A stretch of 64,000 bases of DNA from Vibrio harveyi NBRC 15634 = ATCC 14126 = KCTC 12724 (GCF_001591145.1 NZ_BCUF01000006.1:93745-157744); one strand, 5' to 3'; positions 1 to 9,047 are shown, counted from the stretch's first letter. Made by a program: numbers and translations. The notes: generated from the letters alone by a model not told the origin.

Positions 1-231
1 AACGGTCAAGCCGCATTCCTATTCCTACTAACATCAGCACTGGCACCATTGATTCGTCTATCATACGGTCGCATGGTGATCATGGCGCTTCCTTACACGG
101 TTGTATTAGCGCTTGTTGGTCTGATGGGTATCATGTTCTTCCTAGAACCAGCGACAGCATTCTTCTACGATGCAGGCTGGATTGTACCTAGTAGTGGTGA
201 TCTAGCTCCAGTTGTGTCAGGTGGACACTAA
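1..231 (+). CDS. nhaB: Na+/H+ antiporter NhaB, C-terminal fragment
   Basis: The open frame enters from the left edge and ends at a TAA at 229-231, so only about the last 76 residues are present. They hold two hydrophobic segments with a short loop, ending in a polar tail (PVVSGGH). NhaB is an inner-membrane electrogenic sodium/proton antiporter used in pH and sodium homeostasis. The assignment rests on the tail sequence and on dsbB lying directly downstream, an arrangement common in Vibrio and enterics. A hairpin follows the stop, so nhaB is probably terminated before dsbB. Confidence 0.8.
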   Translation, partial: NGQAAFLFLLTSALAPLIRLSYGRMVIMALPYTVVLALVGLMGIMFFLEPATAFFYDAGWIVPSSGDLAPVVSGGH

Positions 232-264
232 AAATTTGAGTTGATTAGGAAACTTATCCAAGTT

Positions 265-293
265 AAAAAGCTCTGAGTAATCAGAGCTTTTTT
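265..293 (+). terminator. Rho-independent terminator after nhaB
   Basis: AAAAGCTCTGA and TCAGAGCTTTTTT form a GC-containing stem with a tiny loop, followed by a T run. It lies 34 bases after the nhaB stop. Confidence 0.8.
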
Positions 294-316
294 ATATTTC
301 AAACAGGATCGTAATC

Positions 317-853
317 GTGAGTATTTTTGCATCACTAAACCAGTTTTCGAAGGGACGCTTATCTTGGCTCCTCCTTCTTTTAGCTATCATCTTTTTTGAA
401 GCTTGCGCCCTCTTCTTCCAACACGTAATGATGCTGGCACCTTGTGTCATGTGTATTTATGAACGTGTCGCTATGATGGGGATTGGCGTGGCTGCCATGA
501 TTGGTCTTGTTGCACCCAATAACCCATTAGTACGTTGGATTGCGCTCGCCGCATGGGGAGCAAGTGCTTACAAAGGCTTGATGTTAGCGATGCAACATGT
601 GGACTATCAGTTCAACCCATCGCCATTTGCAACGTGCGATTTGTTTGTCACATTCCCTAGCTGGGCACCATTAAACCAATGGGTTCCGTGGATGTTTGAA
701 GCATACGGCGATTGTGCGAAGATCGTTTGGCAGTTCCTTGGTCTTTCCATGCCTCAGTGGCTTGTGGTGATCTTTGCAGGTAACTTAGTCGCCCTTGCCT
801 TTATTGTGATTGCCCAGTTCTTTGGCGGAAAGCGTAAAAACCCTATTCAGTAA
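317..853 (+). CDS. dsbB: Disulfide bond formation protein DsbB
   Basis: DsbB is an inner-membrane quinone reductase that re-oxidises periplasmic DsbA and passes electrons to ubiquinone or menaquinone. The 178-residue protein has four membrane helices and both redox pairs: CVMC at residues 43-46 in the first periplasmic loop and Cys107/Cys133 in the second. Arg50, next to the first pair, matches the quinone-contacting arginine of the family. The start is GTG at 317, with a weak purine-rich site (AGGAT) before it. It follows nhaB and ends at a two-way terminator shared with the convergent yecA-family gene. Confidence 0.96.
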   Translation: MSIFASLNQFSKGRLSWLLLLLAIIFFEACALFFQHVMMLAPCVMCIYERVAMMGIGVAAMIGLVAPNNPLVRWIALAAWGASAYKGLMLAMQHVDYQFNPSPFATCDLFVTFPSWAPLNQWVPWMFEAYGDCAKIVWQFLGLSMPQWLVVIFAGNLVALAFIVIAQFFGGKRKNPIQ

Positions 854-892
854 CGCTCCAACTGATTGCACTAAAAGCAGATTAAACCAATC

Positions 893-925
893 AAAAAAGC
901 CGACCTCATGGTCGGCTTTTTATCT
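893..925. terminator. Bidirectional terminator between dsbB and the SEC-C gene
   Basis: AAAAAAGCCGACC and GGTCGGCTTTTT form a strong stem with A and T runs on both sides. It serves dsbB from the left and the minus-strand gene from the right. Confidence 0.85.
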
Positions 926-934
926 TTAGTTCAA

Positions 935-1543
935 TTACTTACCACAGCACTGCTTGAACTTCTTACCACTATCACATGGGCAAGGGTCATTACGACCGAC
1001 ATCCTTAAACGGATTCAAGCTCTTGGATTTTTTACCTACCATTAGCTCATCAGCACCAAGCGCCACTTCGTTAATCATCAAATCAAGCTGATCAATAAAA
1101 TCCTTTAGTGCTGGCGGTGTTTCAATACCCGCATCACGCATTTGCTGTTGCGTTTGCTCTTCATCAATCGCTAGCATCATTGTCGTAAGCAAAGCTTGCA
1201 ACATACGCTCTAAGCCATCGTTGAGCACGACATCATGCCATTGCTCTTCAATCATGGACCATACAGACATAAAACCTTCAGCAAAGTCAGCTAACTGATC
1301 TGAATCATCGTTGGTCAACGCGAGAATCGAGTACTCATTTCTCAGGATGTAATTGTGTTGTTTGTGAATTTGCTCTTCGATGACAGGCTGAAGAGCTTTA
1401 AAGCCCTCACCAAGCAGTGGCTCTAGCCACGTTTCTGGCGCTAATGGTTTTGTGGTTAGGTTAGCAGCGAGCACTGCCCCTTCCAAAAACAATGAAGACT
1501 CATCGAACTGAACTTCACCTTTCTCAATTAATGTGTATTGCAT
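935..1543 (-). CDS. YecA/YgfB (UPF0149) family protein with C-terminal SEC-C zinc motif
   Basis: The 202-residue protein has an alpha-helical YecA/YgfB-type body and ends in a SEC-C motif (GRNDPCPCDSGKKFKQCCGK), the CxCx(8)CC zinc ligand set also found at the SecA C-terminus. Proteins of this group are cytoplasmic and mostly of unknown role; some SEC-C proteins associate with ribosomes or SecA. Start is ATG at 1543 after a weak purine stretch. It is convergent with dsbB. The family call is firm; no specific function can be read from the sequence. Confidence 0.85.
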   Translation of the reverse strand: MQYTLIEKGEVQFDESSLFLEGAVLAANLTTKPLAPETWLEPLLGEGFKALQPVIEEQIHKQHNYILRNEYSILALTNDDSDQLADFAEGFMSVWSMIEEQWHDVVLNDGLERMLQALLTTMMLAIDEEQTQQQMRDAGIETPPALKDFIDQLDLMINEVALGADELMVGKKSKSLNPFKDVGRNDPCPCDSGKKFKQCCGK

Positions 1544-1588
1544 GACATCTGGTTTCTCATAAATTTGGCGGCATTATACCCCAGAGCT

Positions 1589-1621
1589 TATACCCAAGTA
1601 ACCTCGAGATGCTTGGGTATA
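1589..1621. repeat. Short palindromic intergenic repeat (33 bp form)
   Basis: Perfect 10-base inverted ends TATACCCAAG and CTTGGGTATA surround a 13-base centre with CTCGAGATG. A longer relative with the same ends lies at 43187-43238. Elements with these ends are common between genes in Vibrio. Here it sits in the divergent gap between the SEC-C gene and dusC. Confidence 0.85.
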
Positions 1622-1730
1622 TAGGATGCTCGTTGATGTCACTCGATGCTGATGAGTCTTTTAATGACAAACTTCACTCACATCGCTACAATCGCCCTCT
1701 TTTTTCCCACCAAAGTGTATTAGGTAAACT

Positions 1731-2690
1731 ATGCGAGTTGTATTAGGTCCAATGGAAGGCGTTTTGGACCATTTGATGCGCCAAATCCTGACCGAAATTA
1801 ACGACTATGATCTGTGTGTGACAGAATTTGTTCGAGTGATCGATCAGCTTTTACCTGATCACGTATTCCACCGTTTGTGTCCAGAACTTCTTCAAGGGTC
1901 ACAAACCGCGTCTGGCGTACCTGTTCACGTTCAATTACTTGGACAAGAGCCTAATTGGATGGCAGAAAACGCAATCAAGGCGGCAGAACTTGGTGCTCGT
2001 GGCATTGATCTTAATTTCGGATGCCCTGCTCGATTGGTGAATAAAAGTAAAGGTGGAGCGGCTTTATTGCAGCATCCGGAGTTGATCCATAACGTTGTAA
2101 AAGCGTGCCGTGACGCGGTACCTACGGATATTCCTGTTACCGCAAAAATCCGTTTAGGTTGGGAAAAACCTGAAGACTGCTTTGAAATCGTTGACGCGAT
2201 TCAATCTGCCGGCGCGAATGAGTTAACGGTTCATGCTCGTACAAAGCAAGGTGGTTATAAAGCTTCTGAAATCAAATGGGAATACATCACAAAGATCCGC
2301 GAGCGTTTTGATATCCCGTTAATCGCAAATGGCGAGATTTGGAATTACGAAGATGGTCAACGCTGCATCGAAATGACTGGCGTTGATTCTCTGATGGTTT
2401 GCCGTGGTGCCTTTAATATCCCAAACCTTGGTAACATGGTGAAATACGATCATAAGCCAATGGCTTGGTCAGAAGTTGTCGAACTGCTGATTTACTACTC
2501 TCAATTTGAGATGAAGGGCGACAAAGGTCTGTATTACCCTAACCGCGTAAAACAATGGTTCTCCTATCTACGTCAAGCTTACCCAGAAGCCAACGAGCTA
2601 TTTAGAGAAATCCGCACGTTTAACAAAGCCGCGCCTATTGTTGAACATATTCAGCGCTACCGAGATGAGTTGCAATCTCGCGTCGCTTAG
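1731..2690 (+). CDS. dusC: tRNA-dihydrouridine(16) synthase DusC
   Basis: This FMN-dependent enzyme reduces U16 in the D-loop of tRNA using NADPH. The 319 residues match the DusC subclass in length. The N-terminus (MRVVLGPMEGV) is the FMN-binding first strand of the TIM barrel, and NFGCPARLVNKSKGG around residue 100 carries the catalytic cysteine. A C-terminal helical domain (from about residue 240) binds tRNA. The YxxQF segment and the TEFVRV motif near residue 32 favour DusC over DusA or DusB. It is a single gene, closed by a two-way terminator. Confidence 0.95.
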   Translation: MRVVLGPMEGVLDHLMRQILTEINDYDLCVTEFVRVIDQLLPDHVFHRLCPELLQGSQTASGVPVHVQLLGQEPNWMAENAIKAAELGARGIDLNFGCPARLVNKSKGGAALLQHPELIHNVVKACRDAVPTDIPVTAKIRLGWEKPEDCFEIVDAIQSAGANELTVHARTKQGGYKASEIKWEYITKIRERFDIPLIANGEIWNYEDGQRCIEMTGVDSLMVCRGAFNIPNLGNMVKYDHKPMAWSEVVELLIYYSQFEMKGDKGLYYPNRVKQWFSYLRQAYPEANELFREIRTFNKAAPIVEHIQRYRDELQSRVA

Positions 2691-2713
2691 CGCGGAATAA
2701 ACCCATTAGTACA

Positions 2714-2742
2714 TAAAAAAGGGCGATGATATCGCCCTTTTG
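2714..2742. terminator. Bidirectional terminator between dusC and the GGDEF gene
   Basis: AAAAAAGGGCGAT and ATCGCCCTTTT make an uninterrupted stem around a 3-base loop, with A and T runs on either side, between convergent genes. Confidence 0.85.
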
Positions 2743-2755
2743 TATTTCTCTATTC

Positions 2756-4216
2756 TTAATAGCAAATCTTGTTCTTGCCCGTGCTCTTCGCTTCGTAAAG
2801 CTTTTCATCGGCAAGTTTGAATAGCTCATCAAAGCTTTCCAGTTGAGGAGAAGACTGAAACTCAACCCCTCCCGACACTGTGAACCCACCAGACACCACT
2901 TTTCGTGAGTTTTTAGCAATTGCGCTTCGCACACGCTCTAAGATGCGAAGCATACTGTCAAAGTCTTCATCATAAATCGCTAAGACAAACTCTTCGCCAC
3001 CAAAACGGGATGCGACGTCCGAGTGGCGGATGTTCTCGCGTATGCACTTTGCAACCAGACGGATAGCATCGTCGCCGACATCATGACCATGTGTATCATT
3101 GATTGCTTTGAAGTCATCGATATCAAACACTGCGAGCGCAACATGTTTTTTGGTCATTTTATTGCGCCAAACCGCTTGTATGCCACGGCGGTTTAGCAGC
3201 CCCGTCATTGGGTCTTTTGCCGCCAGTTCTTGGAAATAACGGCGCTCTGTACGGGTATTCACTAAGAACAAGGCCACAGTACTCAGTACGTAGATGAAAA
3301 ACGCTACAGCCACGCTGTACTTTTCAAAGACTAATAAATTCTTAAATTCATCCCACCAATTGTATTCATAGAATATGCGATGATTTGAGCTCAAACGCTC
3401 ATGTTCTATTGGCTGTAAACGGATTACATGCTTAGGTATGTCCATCATTCCAGAGATGATATGTAACTTACCTATTAGGTTTTCATTCGTTTCAAGTAAG
3501 TTATCCACATCAAAATCTATGGATAAAACGCCTTGGTGTTTACCCTTTTCGTAGATAGGTACAGTCAGGCTCACTACTTGCCCATCGTGCCGATCTAACA
3601 TCGGTGCGGGACCAGACATGGTTACTTTGACGGTTTCCTGCGCTGTTTTCTGCCAGAAAGGTCTCGCCTTTAAAGTCTCCCAAAGTGCTTTGGAAAAGTA
3701 CTGAGCGTAAGTATCTGGAGAAGAAATAACATACCCACGCTGATCAATATAGTGAATACCAATCACATGTGATTCGATATCATGTAGAAATGACAAAGAC
3801 GGAGCAAAGCCTGCTTTTTGTTCTGCCAACTTAAACAGTTTAGTTCCTGGTTCACACAGTTCTTTTTGTCCAACAATCATGTAGTCAAGCTCAACGGCAG
3901 GCAGACCTCCGGAGTGCTTGTTTTCTAAAAGCAGCACATCAATCGGCCAAACAAAACACAGATCATTTTTGATCATATGATTGTGCTCTTGAAACAGAGG
4001 GTGAGCTGGGTTGGAGTAGTTAACAAAGCTGTAATCCAGCGCCGTTAATACTTTGATAGCACGATTAATAGCACGATCAACTTGCGCGTACTCTAATGTA
4101 ATGTAGCGATTCATCGCGTCGTAGTAGTTCTTTGCAGTCACCACCATGACGGCAAGGAATAATAGTAGGGGGAAGAAGATGACAAACTTGAGGCTAAATC
4201 GCCTTTTAGTACCCAT
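2756..4216 (-). CDS. Membrane diguanylate cyclase with periplasmic sensor (GGDEF)
   Basis: A 486-residue enzyme predicted to make cyclic di-GMP. Helix 1 (about residues 9-29) and helix 2 (about 301-321) bracket a periplasmic region of roughly 270 residues. Phrases such as YIDQRGYVISSPD and GVLSIDFDVDNL suggest a dCache/PDC-type ligand-binding fold. The GGDEF domain follows, with an intact active loop GGEEF at 406-410 and an RHSD inhibitory site at 397-400, so it should be active and product-inhibited. No EAL or HD-GYP partner is adjacent. The ligand is unknown. Confidence 0.88.
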   Translation of the reverse strand: MGTKRRFSLKFVIFFPLLLFLAVMVVTAKNYYDAMNRYITLEYAQVDRAINRAIKVLTALDYSFVNYSNPAHPLFQEHNHMIKNDLCFVWPIDVLLLENKHSGGLPAVELDYMIVGQKELCEPGTKLFKLAEQKAGFAPSLSFLHDIESHVIGIHYIDQRGYVISSPDTYAQYFSKALWETLKARPFWQKTAQETVKVTMSGPAPMLDRHDGQVVSLTVPIYEKGKHQGVLSIDFDVDNLLETNENLIGKLHIISGMMDIPKHVIRLQPIEHERLSSNHRIFYEYNWWDEFKNLLVFEKYSVAVAFFIYVLSTVALFLVNTRTERRYFQELAAKDPMTGLLNRRGIQAVWRNKMTKKHVALAVFDIDDFKAINDTHGHDVGDDAIRLVAKCIRENIRHSDVASRFGGEEFVLAIYDEDFDSMLRILERVRSAIAKNSRKVVSGGFTVSGGVEFQSSPQLESFDELFKLADEKLYEAKSTGKNKICY

Positions 4217-4240
4217 TGAACACCATTGATTATAATAATA

Positions 4241-4276
4241 TCAGCCCTTCGAAAGCTTAGGCTATCGAAGGGCTAT
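4241..4276 (-). terminator. Stem-loop after the malZ-like gene
   Basis: AGCCCTTCGA and TCGAAGGGCT form a 10-base perfect stem around a 12-base loop, downstream of the minus-strand glycosidase and just upstream of the GGDEF gene. The T run on the minus strand is broken (GATATTATTATA), so termination may be partial. Confidence 0.55.
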
Positions 4277-4329
4277 TTATAGTTTTTCACTTATGTATTC
4301 ATAAATTTTAATAAAGAAGGCGCTCGAAG

Positions 4330-6156
4330 TCACTCCATCTGCCATACTTTGCAGTTCATTGCTGGGATATTGACAGAAAAATGACGTTCAACAGGCATTA
4401 GTTCACCTTTGTCTAATAATTGATGCAGGTGTTTAGCATTTAAGCCAAGTTGCCACAATGGTAGGTTAACATCTTGGTCACTGCTGCTAAGGTTAAATGC
4501 CACAACTATTGCTTCATCTTGCCATTGACGCACATATGCCATGACTTGTTCACCACAATGAAGCCATTGTAAGCTACCACATTGTAGTGCCTTGTATTTC
4601 TTACGGATTTCTATCCATTCCTTATACAAAGGTAACCATTTAGAAGTCGTTATTTGGTCCCAAGGGAAACAACGTCGATTGTCTGGGTCGAGCCCTCCCT
4701 CTAGTCCAACTTCACTGCCATAGTAAAGACAAGGTGTTCCAACGTAAGTCATCAATAATGCAAGCGCCATTTGCATTTTTTCTTCATTTCCATTTAATAG
4801 CGTCAGAAAACGGGCGGTATCATGACTGTCTAATTGATTAAGCTGCGACAGCTGATTTGCAAACGGTACTTTGGCACGAGCTTCATCTACCCATTCTTTG
4901 AAATCCAACGCATTGATATCAATCGGATCATACATAATGTCTTGTTTGGCAAATAACGCACGTACAGGGTGGGCAAAGCCATAATAGTTCATCGCTCCAT
5001 CTTCTTGTCCACCTTGTAGCCACTGCGTTGCCTCAAAGAAGTGTTCACCTAACACATATGCATTCGGATTGGTGGACTTAGCAGCTTGACGGAAAGCTTC
5101 CACATAGTGGGCATTATTCTTCGCACCATCGCCCTCGCCTAGCATATGGATAACGTCGAAGCGCCAACCATCTACACAATAAGGAGGTTTGAGCCAATGT
5201 TTGATCACAGCTTCTTCACTTTGGTAGATGTAATCACGTACCTGTTCATTTTCGAAATTGAGAACAGGGAGGTTACCAATCCCTTTCCAGCCAATATAGT
5301 TGTTGGTTTGACCTTCGAAGAAGTAATAATCACGGAAATCTGAATTGGGATTTCCATAAGCGCCCTGACCTTCTTGCTTGATATCAAACCAAGGATGATG
5401 AACAGACGTGTGGTTAAACACAGCATCCAAAACAATCTTCATTTGTTTGCCACGAATTTGCTCACACAACTGCGCAAACTGCTCATTCGTGCCAAACATA
5501 GGGTCAATCTGGAAGTAATCCGTTGTGTCATATTTATGATTACTTGGCGCTGTAAAAACTGGGTTAAAGTAAAGTGCTGTGACACCCAGACCGGATAGAT
5601 AATCCAGCTTTTGTTCAATGCCTTTTAGATCCCCACCAAAGAACTCGCGAGCCCCCGTATTTTGGTGCGTTCCAACGGCATCTCCCCACGCCTTCACCAT
5701 GGCACTTGAATCGTGATGTGCATAAGCATTTTTTATAGCGGTATGCTCCTGACTAGCAGCAAAACGATCTGGGAAGATCTGATAGAAGACTTGCTCTTGA
5801 ACCCAGCTTGGCGGCTGAGATTGTACGTTTAACTTAAAGTGAAACTCTTTGGGCGGAACGCGCTTATGCACACCTCTCGCGTCTAACCAGAACTGGCTCG
5901 CCCCCTTAACAAGTTTAAACACGTAATGTGTCACGTCTCGATCTTTGTTTGGAGCAAACTGACCTTTCCACAACTGCAACTCACCAGCTTTACCATGAGG
6001 CTGCATCTCAATGAGATATTCTTCATTATCAGGCTCGCACCTTACGTGGATGCGATCGAATTGGGTGTCATCCGTTTTGAGAACGACGGTCAGCCGTTCA
6101 CCATCGAATTCAAGACCATCTTTCGTTTGGCTATGGAAGATAAATGGAAGGGACAT
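4330..6156 (-). CDS. malZ: GH13 alpha-glucosidase, MalZ-like maltodextrin glucosidase
   Basis: A 608-residue cytoplasmic GH13 enzyme predicted to split glucose from maltodextrins. An N-terminal beta-sandwich of the CBM34/neopullulanase type (about 1-115) precedes the catalytic barrel. The four GH13 signatures are visible: DAVFNH at 244-249, GWRFD at 330-334 (nucleophile Asp334), acid/base Glu371 in GEHF, and SHDT with Asp446. Length and the EQVFYQIFPDRF segment match E. coli MalZ (605 residues). There is no signal peptide. A neopullulanase or cyclomaltodextrinase is the alternative, since both share this architecture. Confidence 0.8.
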   Translation of the reverse strand: MSLPFIFHSQTKDGLEFDGERLTVVLKTDDTQFDRIHVRCEPDNEEYLIEMQPHGKAGELQLWKGQFAPNKDRDVTHYVFKLVKGASQFWLDARGVHKRVPPKEFHFKLNVQSQPPSWVQEQVFYQIFPDRFAASQEHTAIKNAYAHHDSSAMVKAWGDAVGTHQNTGAREFFGGDLKGIEQKLDYLSGLGVTALYFNPVFTAPSNHKYDTTDYFQIDPMFGTNEQFAQLCEQIRGKQMKIVLDAVFNHTSVHHPWFDIKQEGQGAYGNPNSDFRDYYFFEGQTNNYIGWKGIGNLPVLNFENEQVRDYIYQSEEAVIKHWLKPPYCVDGWRFDVIHMLGEGDGAKNNAHYVEAFRQAAKSTNPNAYVLGEHFFEATQWLQGGQEDGAMNYYGFAHPVRALFAKQDIMYDPIDINALDFKEWVDEARAKVPFANQLSQLNQLDSHDTARFLTLLNGNEEKMQMALALLMTYVGTPCLYYGSEVGLEGGLDPDNRRCFPWDQITTSKWLPLYKEWIEIRKKYKALQCGSLQWLHCGEQVMAYVRQWQDEAIVVAFNLSSSDQDVNLPLWQLGLNAKHLHQLLDKGELMPVERHFSVNIPAMNCKVWQME

Positions 6157-6215
6157 GGCAAGTGCTCTTTGTGTTGGAATATTCTACTATTTTAATAAAG
6201 AGCTTCTGCCTAAAA

Positions 6216-6261
6216 ATCCTCCTTTTAAAAATACCGTATAGGTCATTTTCTTAAGGAGGAT
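6216..6261. promoter_or_regulatory. Inverted GGAGGAT pair upstream of malZ, candidate MalT boxes
   Basis: ATCCTCCTT at 6216-6224 and AAGGAGGAT at 6253-6261 are perfect inverted copies, each holding GGAGGA, which fits the GGA(G/T)GA core of MalT boxes. They lie 60-105 bases before the malZ-like start. Regulation by MalT is an inference. Confidence 0.35.
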
Positions 6262-6296
6262 CACGTTTGGTAGGCGTAGTCGATGAGCAGTCAATG

Positions 6297-7091
6297 CTAG
6301 TTTAGTAGGAGACTATCGTCAGCCAGCTCTTCTCCGCGCACTTTAGAGAACATTTCAAGCAAGTCGGGAACTTGCATATTTTTACGTTGCTCCCCTGCCA
6401 CATCTAGCACTATTTCACCTTGGTGAAGCATGACGGTTCTGTCACCACACGCTAACGCGTCTTTCATGGAATGCGTCACCATCATCACAGTAAGGTCGAA
6501 CTCAGTAACAATGCGTTTAGTTAAATCAATAACAAACGCTGCCATACGAGGGTCCAACGCGGCGGTATGCTCATCAAGCAACAACAGCTTACTGTCTGAA
6601 AGTGTTGCCATTACAAGGCTGACAGCCTGTCGCTGTCCTCCTGAGAGTAGACCAATGCTGTCACCTAAGCGATCTTCTAACCCCAAGCCAAGAATGCTGA
6701 TGCGTTCCTGAAACAGCTTACGGCGTTTAGTAGAAAGAGCCATTCCCCAACCACGACGTTTTCCTCGCATGTAAGCAAGCGCCATATTTTCTTCGATGGA
6801 AAGCTCACCACATGTACCAGCCAATGGGTCTTGGAACACCCTCGCACATTGAGTAGCACGCTGAGCAACGGTTTTCCGTGTCACGTCTTTCCCATCAATG
6901 ATCACCTTTCCGCTAATCATTGGCGTTTCCCCCGTCACGGCTCCGAGTAGAGTTGATTTCCCCGCACCGTTAGAGCCAATCACCGTAAGAAATTGATGCT
7001 CAGGAACCTCTAGGGACACGCTCTTTAAGGCTCGATTTTCTAAAATCGTACCAGGGTTAAACGTCACCTGAATGTCATTAAGTTCAATCAT
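6297..7091 (-). CDS. ABC importer ATP-binding protein (TrpZ-like)
   Basis: A 264-residue cytoplasmic ATPase that powers the importer encoded with it. Walker A is GSNGAGKST (about residue 39), the signature is LSGGQRQAV and Walker B is LLLLDEHTAALDP. The DEHTAALD variant of Walker B plus switch, with His after DE, is typical of ATPases paired with PF04392-type binding proteins. It overlaps the permease stop by four bases, implying translational coupling. It is the last gene of the operon, and I see no strong terminator behind it. Confidence 0.88.
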   Translation of the reverse strand: MIELNDIQVTFNPGTILENRALKSVSLEVPEHQFLTVIGSNGAGKSTLLGAVTGETPMISGKVIIDGKDVTRKTVAQRATQCARVFQDPLAGTCGELSIEENMALAYMRGKRRGWGMALSTKRRKLFQERISILGLGLEDRLGDSIGLLSGGQRQAVSLVMATLSDSKLLLLDEHTAALDPRMAAFVIDLTKRIVTEFDLTVMMVTHSMKDALACGDRTVMLHQGEIVLDVAGEQRKNMQVPDLLEMFSKVRGEELADDSLLLN

Positions 7092-8023
7092 AGCGCCTCC
7101 CCTGAGCCGTTTTTGGATGCCGCTTGTTTGGCATTACTCACTCGCTGCTTTGCTTTCATCCTCTGTTTAAGTTTCGGTGCAATTAGAGCGACCGCCACCA
7201 GCACCGCTGTCACCAGATTTAGATCCGATGCTTGCAAACCAAACATGCCGGAACTCAGCGCAAAAGCAACCGCCAGACGGTACAACACCGAACCAATAAT
7301 TACCGCGCAAACAGCAACCCAGATTTTGCGTCCTGGAATCAAAGTCTGACCAAGGATCACCGCCGCTAAACCAACCACAATCGTCCCTACACCAGACGTG
7401 ACATCGGCAAAGCTATTTGTTTGAGCAAACAGAGCCCCAGCAAAACCAACAAATCCGTTGGATAATGCCAAACCAAAATACGTGTAGAATCCCGTACTGG
7501 CTCCTTGTGCCGCGACCATTCGAGCGTTTACGCCTGTTGCTCTTAACCCTAAACCAAAATCACTATTTAGAAGGCGCACAACAAATAACGCAGAGAGTAA
7601 AACCAATACGCCCACGACCAATGGTCGGATGTACATCGCATCTCCCATGACTTCAAAAGGCGTCAGAATCGTATCTTCGCCTAGTAGCGCCATATTCGGT
7701 TTTCCCATGATGCGGATGTTGATGGAAAATGCCGCAATCATGGTCAGGATTGAGGCAAGAAGATGAAGGATGCCGCAACGAACGGCAAGAAAAGCGGTTA
7801 CCCACCCGGTCATGCCACCAGCGATTATCGCCAGTCCCGTTGCTAACCAAGGGTTGATACCCGCAACGATGGCTGTTGCTGCAACAGCCGCCCCCATAGG
7901 GAAACTACCGTCAACGCTTAGGTCCGGAAAGTCAAGAACACGAAACGTAAGGTAAACGCCCAAGGCGACCAAGCCGTAGATAAGCCCTATCTCGAGCGCA
8001 CCAAAAAAAGCAAATGCAGACAT
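7088..8023 (-). CDS. ABC importer permease (BPD_transp_2 family, TrpY-like)
   Basis: An inner-membrane permease with about eight or nine hydrophobic helices, of the branched-chain amino acid/TrpY family (PF02653). I place the start at ATG 8023, because AAAGGAG sits six bases before it; an in-frame ATG at 8041 has no such site. This gives 311 residues. It lies between the solute-binding protein gene and the ATPase gene, and its stop overlaps the ATPase start. The alanine- and lysine-rich tail is cytoplasmic. Substrate specificity comes from the binding protein, so it is only inferred. Confidence 0.88.
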   Translation of the reverse strand: MSAFAFFGALEIGLIYGLVALGVYLTFRVLDFPDLSVDGSFPMGAAVAATAIVAGINPWLATGLAIIAGGMTGWVTAFLAVRCGILHLLASILTMIAAFSINIRIMGKPNMALLGEDTILTPFEVMGDAMYIRPLVVGVLVLLSALFVVRLLNSDFGLGLRATGVNARMVAAQGASTGFYTYFGLALSNGFVGFAGALFAQTNSFADVTSGVGTIVVGLAAVILGQTLIPGRKIWVAVCAVIIGSVLYRLAVAFALSSGMFGLQASDLNLVTAVLVAVALIAPKLKQRMKAKQRVSNAKQAASKNGSGEAL

Positions 8024-8078
8024 AACTGCTCCTTTCTGCATAGATCAGATCGGTAGAACACCGACCTAAAAACAACGC

Positions 8079-9047
8079 TTACTGCATACTAGTTGCACGT
8101 TTCACAACAGAACCTGGCAATTGAATACCAAGCTTACTTGCCGCGCCTTCATTCACGACAAGATCTGAGCCTGTCGCCACTTTTACATCTAACTTACCCG
8201 GATCTTGCCCTTCAAGAATAGCTGCCACGTAATCGGCTGTTTGAACACCGACTTGGTAGTAGTCAAAACCTAAGCTTGCGATAGCCCCTTTCTCAACATA
8301 TGACGTCGCGCCTCCAAATACCGGTTTCTTCGCTTGGTTTGCGGCAACGATCATTCCTTCAATCGCGCTTGCAACCGTGTTATCTGTTGGTGCGTAAATG
8401 ATGTCCGATTTCGCTGCAATAGCTTGAGTTGCAGATTGTACATCTGCGCTTTTCAGTGCCGTCGCTTCCACAACTTTTAATCCTTTTGACTCTGCACTCT
8501 CTTTCAATAACTGTACCAAGGTGACGGCATTTGCTTCCCCTGGGTTGTAAACCACGCCAATGGATTTCACCGAAGGTAAGATTTCCTGAATCAACGCAAC
8601 GTGCTGTGCGACCGGAGATAAATCAGAGAGTCCTGTGACATTCTTTCCTGGTTGACTCATCGATTTGACCAACTTGGCACCAACAGGGTCCGTCACTGCA
8701 GTAAACACAACAGGAATAGAGCGAGTCGCAGAGACCAAAGCTTGTGCTGATGGCGTTGCTATACCCACGAGGACGTCTGGGCTTTCTCCTACATACTGGC
8801 GTGCGATCTGAACGGCGATTGCTGGATTACCTTGCGCTGTCTTGTAGTCAAACTCTAAGTTCTTCCCTTGTTCATACCCTTTGGCTTTCAGACCGTCTAA
8901 CAACCCTTGACGAGTTGCATCCAAAGCAGGGTGTTCAACAATCTGTGATACCGCGACTGTCGCGGTTTTAGCCAGAACGCTAGCGGAAGAAAAAGCCGTG
9001 GTCGTAGCAAGAATAGCAATGGCGAGTAAACGTTTTGTTTTCATCAT
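8079..9047 (-). CDS. ABC importer periplasmic binding protein (PF04392, TrpX-like)
   Basis: First gene of the three-gene importer. The 322 residues start with a classic signal peptide (MKTKRLLAIAILATTTAFSS, cleavage after SVLA-K about residue 27). They continue as a type I periplasmic-binding fold (AVSQIVEHPALDATRQG, GIATPSAQALVSATR, VVFTAVTDPVGAKLV) typical of PF04392. Family members with known ligands bind aromatic amino acids, so tryptophan or phenylalanine uptake is the best guess. The second ATG (9044) has better spacing from AAGGAG and may be the true start. V. cholerae has a similar three-gene locus. Confidence 0.85.
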   Translation of the reverse strand: MMKTKRLLAIAILATTTAFSSASVLAKTATVAVSQIVEHPALDATRQGLLDGLKAKGYEQGKNLEFDYKTAQGNPAIAVQIARQYVGESPDVLVGIATPSAQALVSATRSIPVVFTAVTDPVGAKLVKSMSQPGKNVTGLSDLSPVAQHVALIQEILPSVKSIGVVYNPGEANAVTLVQLLKESAESKGLKVVEATALKSADVQSATQAIAAKSDIIYAPTDNTVASAIEGMIVAANQAKKPVFGGATSYVEKGAIASLGFDYYQVGVQTADYVAAILEGQDPGKLDVKVATGSDLVVNEGAASKLGIQLPGSVVKRATSMQ

